DNA of 20,929 nucleotides from Ettlia oleoabundans. Taxonomy: Eukaryota > Chlorophyta > Chlorophyceae > Chlamydomonadales. Numbering within the stretch: the first letter of the stretch is position 1; each line of letters begins with the position of its first letter. The position numbers were made by a program, and so were the translations under genes. A model generated the notes under the pieces. That model ran no database searches and was not told where the DNA came from. It worked only from the letters and a program-made list of their open reading frames with translations. The stretch covers positions 1 to 20,929 of the forward strand of contig JAAMXP010005361.1 of the NCBI GenBank assembly GCA_019693395.1, given 5' to 3'. Below, piece after piece: positions 19,723 to 20,929 of this stretch.

Positions 19723-20771
19723 TCACTCCAGCTTCAGGAGGCGCTTCACCTCCTCCCGCAGCTCCAATACCGCGGCAGCTCCACTCGCATCCCCCACAGC
19801 AGCAGCCTTGCACGCTGCCCGCACACGCAGCAGCAGCGCCGCCTCAAAGCCGCCTGCCTCGCCACCGCTGCTGTGATTGCAGTGTCCACCCAAATCCATT
19901 CCGCCCTCAGCGCAGCCGCTGTCGTGAATACCACCAACATCTGCCGCTGGCCCTGCTCCATTCCCTGCCGCAGCGCCTTGCCTCGCCTCTTCGCTCTCCT
20001 GTGCCTTTTGTGCTGCCCGCCGCACCACTGAGTCGGGCAGCCCCGCCAGGCGTGCTACATTTGTGCCGTAAGATTTGGGGCATGCACCGTCTGTGAGGCG
20101 GTACAGGAAGGTCACCTCCTCCACACCGCCAGGCTCGCTGGGTGGGGTCACGGCGCAGCCCATGTGCTTGATGGCAACATGGGGGTCGGAGGCGTGGGAG
20201 TCTGCATGCGGTGATGTGGCAGTAGTCATGCAATGGGCGGGTGAGCGGGTGGTGGCTGGTTATGGTCAAGGGGAGGTTGGGACATGCAAGCTGGCTGACA
20301 AGGAGAGTTGAGGAGCTAATGACCGCATTGGGTGCTGTAACACCCATTGGATCCAATAACAGTGGACTGCAGGCGTGGTAACACACGGGACGTTCCTGCT
20401 GGTTTTGGCACCAGCCCAGCAATTCCATCCCTAAAACCACCCAATCACAAACGTTCCAATCGCCTTAAACTTGCTGTTTTGCCTGCAACGCTGTTCAAAC
20501 ATTCGCCCACCCTTCGCTCTCCGCACCCACATCAATCGCAGGCAACCACCCACCCAGCCCTCCGCACACACACATGCAAATCAGATTAACGAGCACTAAC
20601 GGCCCCGATGCTACCTCACCCGCAATGTGGTGGTAGTGCGTGGCAAACATGCCCCTGCAGCCCACCCGCTGGGTCAGGTGGTCCAGCACTGCTGCAGCAA
20701 TGGCGGCACCGTCACCAGTGGAGGTGCCGCGCCCCAGCTCGTCCAAGATGACAAGGCTGGAGGGGGTGGCC
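19723..20771 (-). CDS. MSH6: DNA mismatch repair protein MSH6, C-terminal part (5' partial)
   Basis: MutS-family ATPase of the MSH2-MSH6 heterodimer, which recognises base mismatches in the nucleus. Exon 20771-20620 carries the Walker B and signature region ([17 protein letters not shown]) and the switch histidines FATHYHHIA. The intron 20619-20202 joins in mid-codon to exon 20201-19723, which holds HMGC and [19 protein letters not shown], then NVARLAGLP, the MSH6-type C-terminus. MSH2 and MSH3 differ at these sites. A Gly/Ala-rich insert ([12 protein letters not shown] to SSGGEAGG) separates this from the last helix [15 protein letters not shown] and TGA stop. The Walker A part lies beyond the window; 20772-20929 is mostly intron. 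The gene converges with its left neighbour. Confidence 0.92.
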
Positions 20772-20929
20772 CTGCGATAAGCATCAGGCAGTACAACGCG
20801 AGGAGTAAGGGAAACGGGGCAAGCCAGAGTTGTGGAGAGGCAGTGTGTGCATCGTTTAGCATACCTGATCCCCCTTCCCCCACGCAGCCCACTCCAGCCC
20901 AGCACCCACCCACAATGTTCTCAACATCC

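Overview
The window looks like nuclear DNA of a green alga (Chlorophyta). The evidence is a plant-type histidyl-tRNA synthetase, genes broken by many short GT-AG introns (mostly about 70-280 nt), and TGTAA poly(A) signals after several genes. The DNA is moderately GC-rich and full of GCAG/CAGCAG runs. I cannot name the species. There are no operons, ribosome binding sites, CRISPR arrays or bacterial features. Nearly all gene models here were built by hand, by joining open frames at GT...AG sites so that the reading phase is kept.

Two housekeeping gene ends frame the window. At the left (62-1048, +) are the last three exons of a HisRS. At the right (19723-20771, -) are the last two exons of the mismatch-repair ATPase MSH6. 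Between them I recognise no standard enzyme. The middle holds a small two-exon gene (1339-1833, +) and a decayed coiled-coil gene fragment (3243-4246, +). It also holds a nine-exon coiled-coil gene (5229-8877, -, about 631 aa), a seven-exon helix-rich gene (10934-13815, +, about 637 aa) and a seven-exon coiled-coil gene (15703-18966, +, up to 786 codons). The last of these is interrupted by an in-frame TAA and TAG. Two weaker candidates are a lone 3' exon at 9918-10061 (+) and a possible minus-strand gene starting at 10849.

The decayed fragment at 3.2-4.2 kb is a paralogue of part of the 15.7-19.0 kb gene. They share an acceptor region, a coiled-coil exon and a downstream block, but the left copy has a frameshift, in-frame stops and a deletion. 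A diverged dispersed repeat of about 350 bp occurs at 2053-2396 and 4323-4692. A minisatellite built on CAGCACCCAG fills the 716-nt intron of the minus-strand gene.

The most unusual points are a candidate 26-nt intron, a GC-AG intron, a possible 27-nt intron, and the two stops in the otherwise open C-terminal frame of the 15.7-19.0 kb gene. The block reads as a lineage-specific, actively duplicating and decaying family of low-complexity coiled-coil genes between conserved genes. I found no convincing new multi-gene system.
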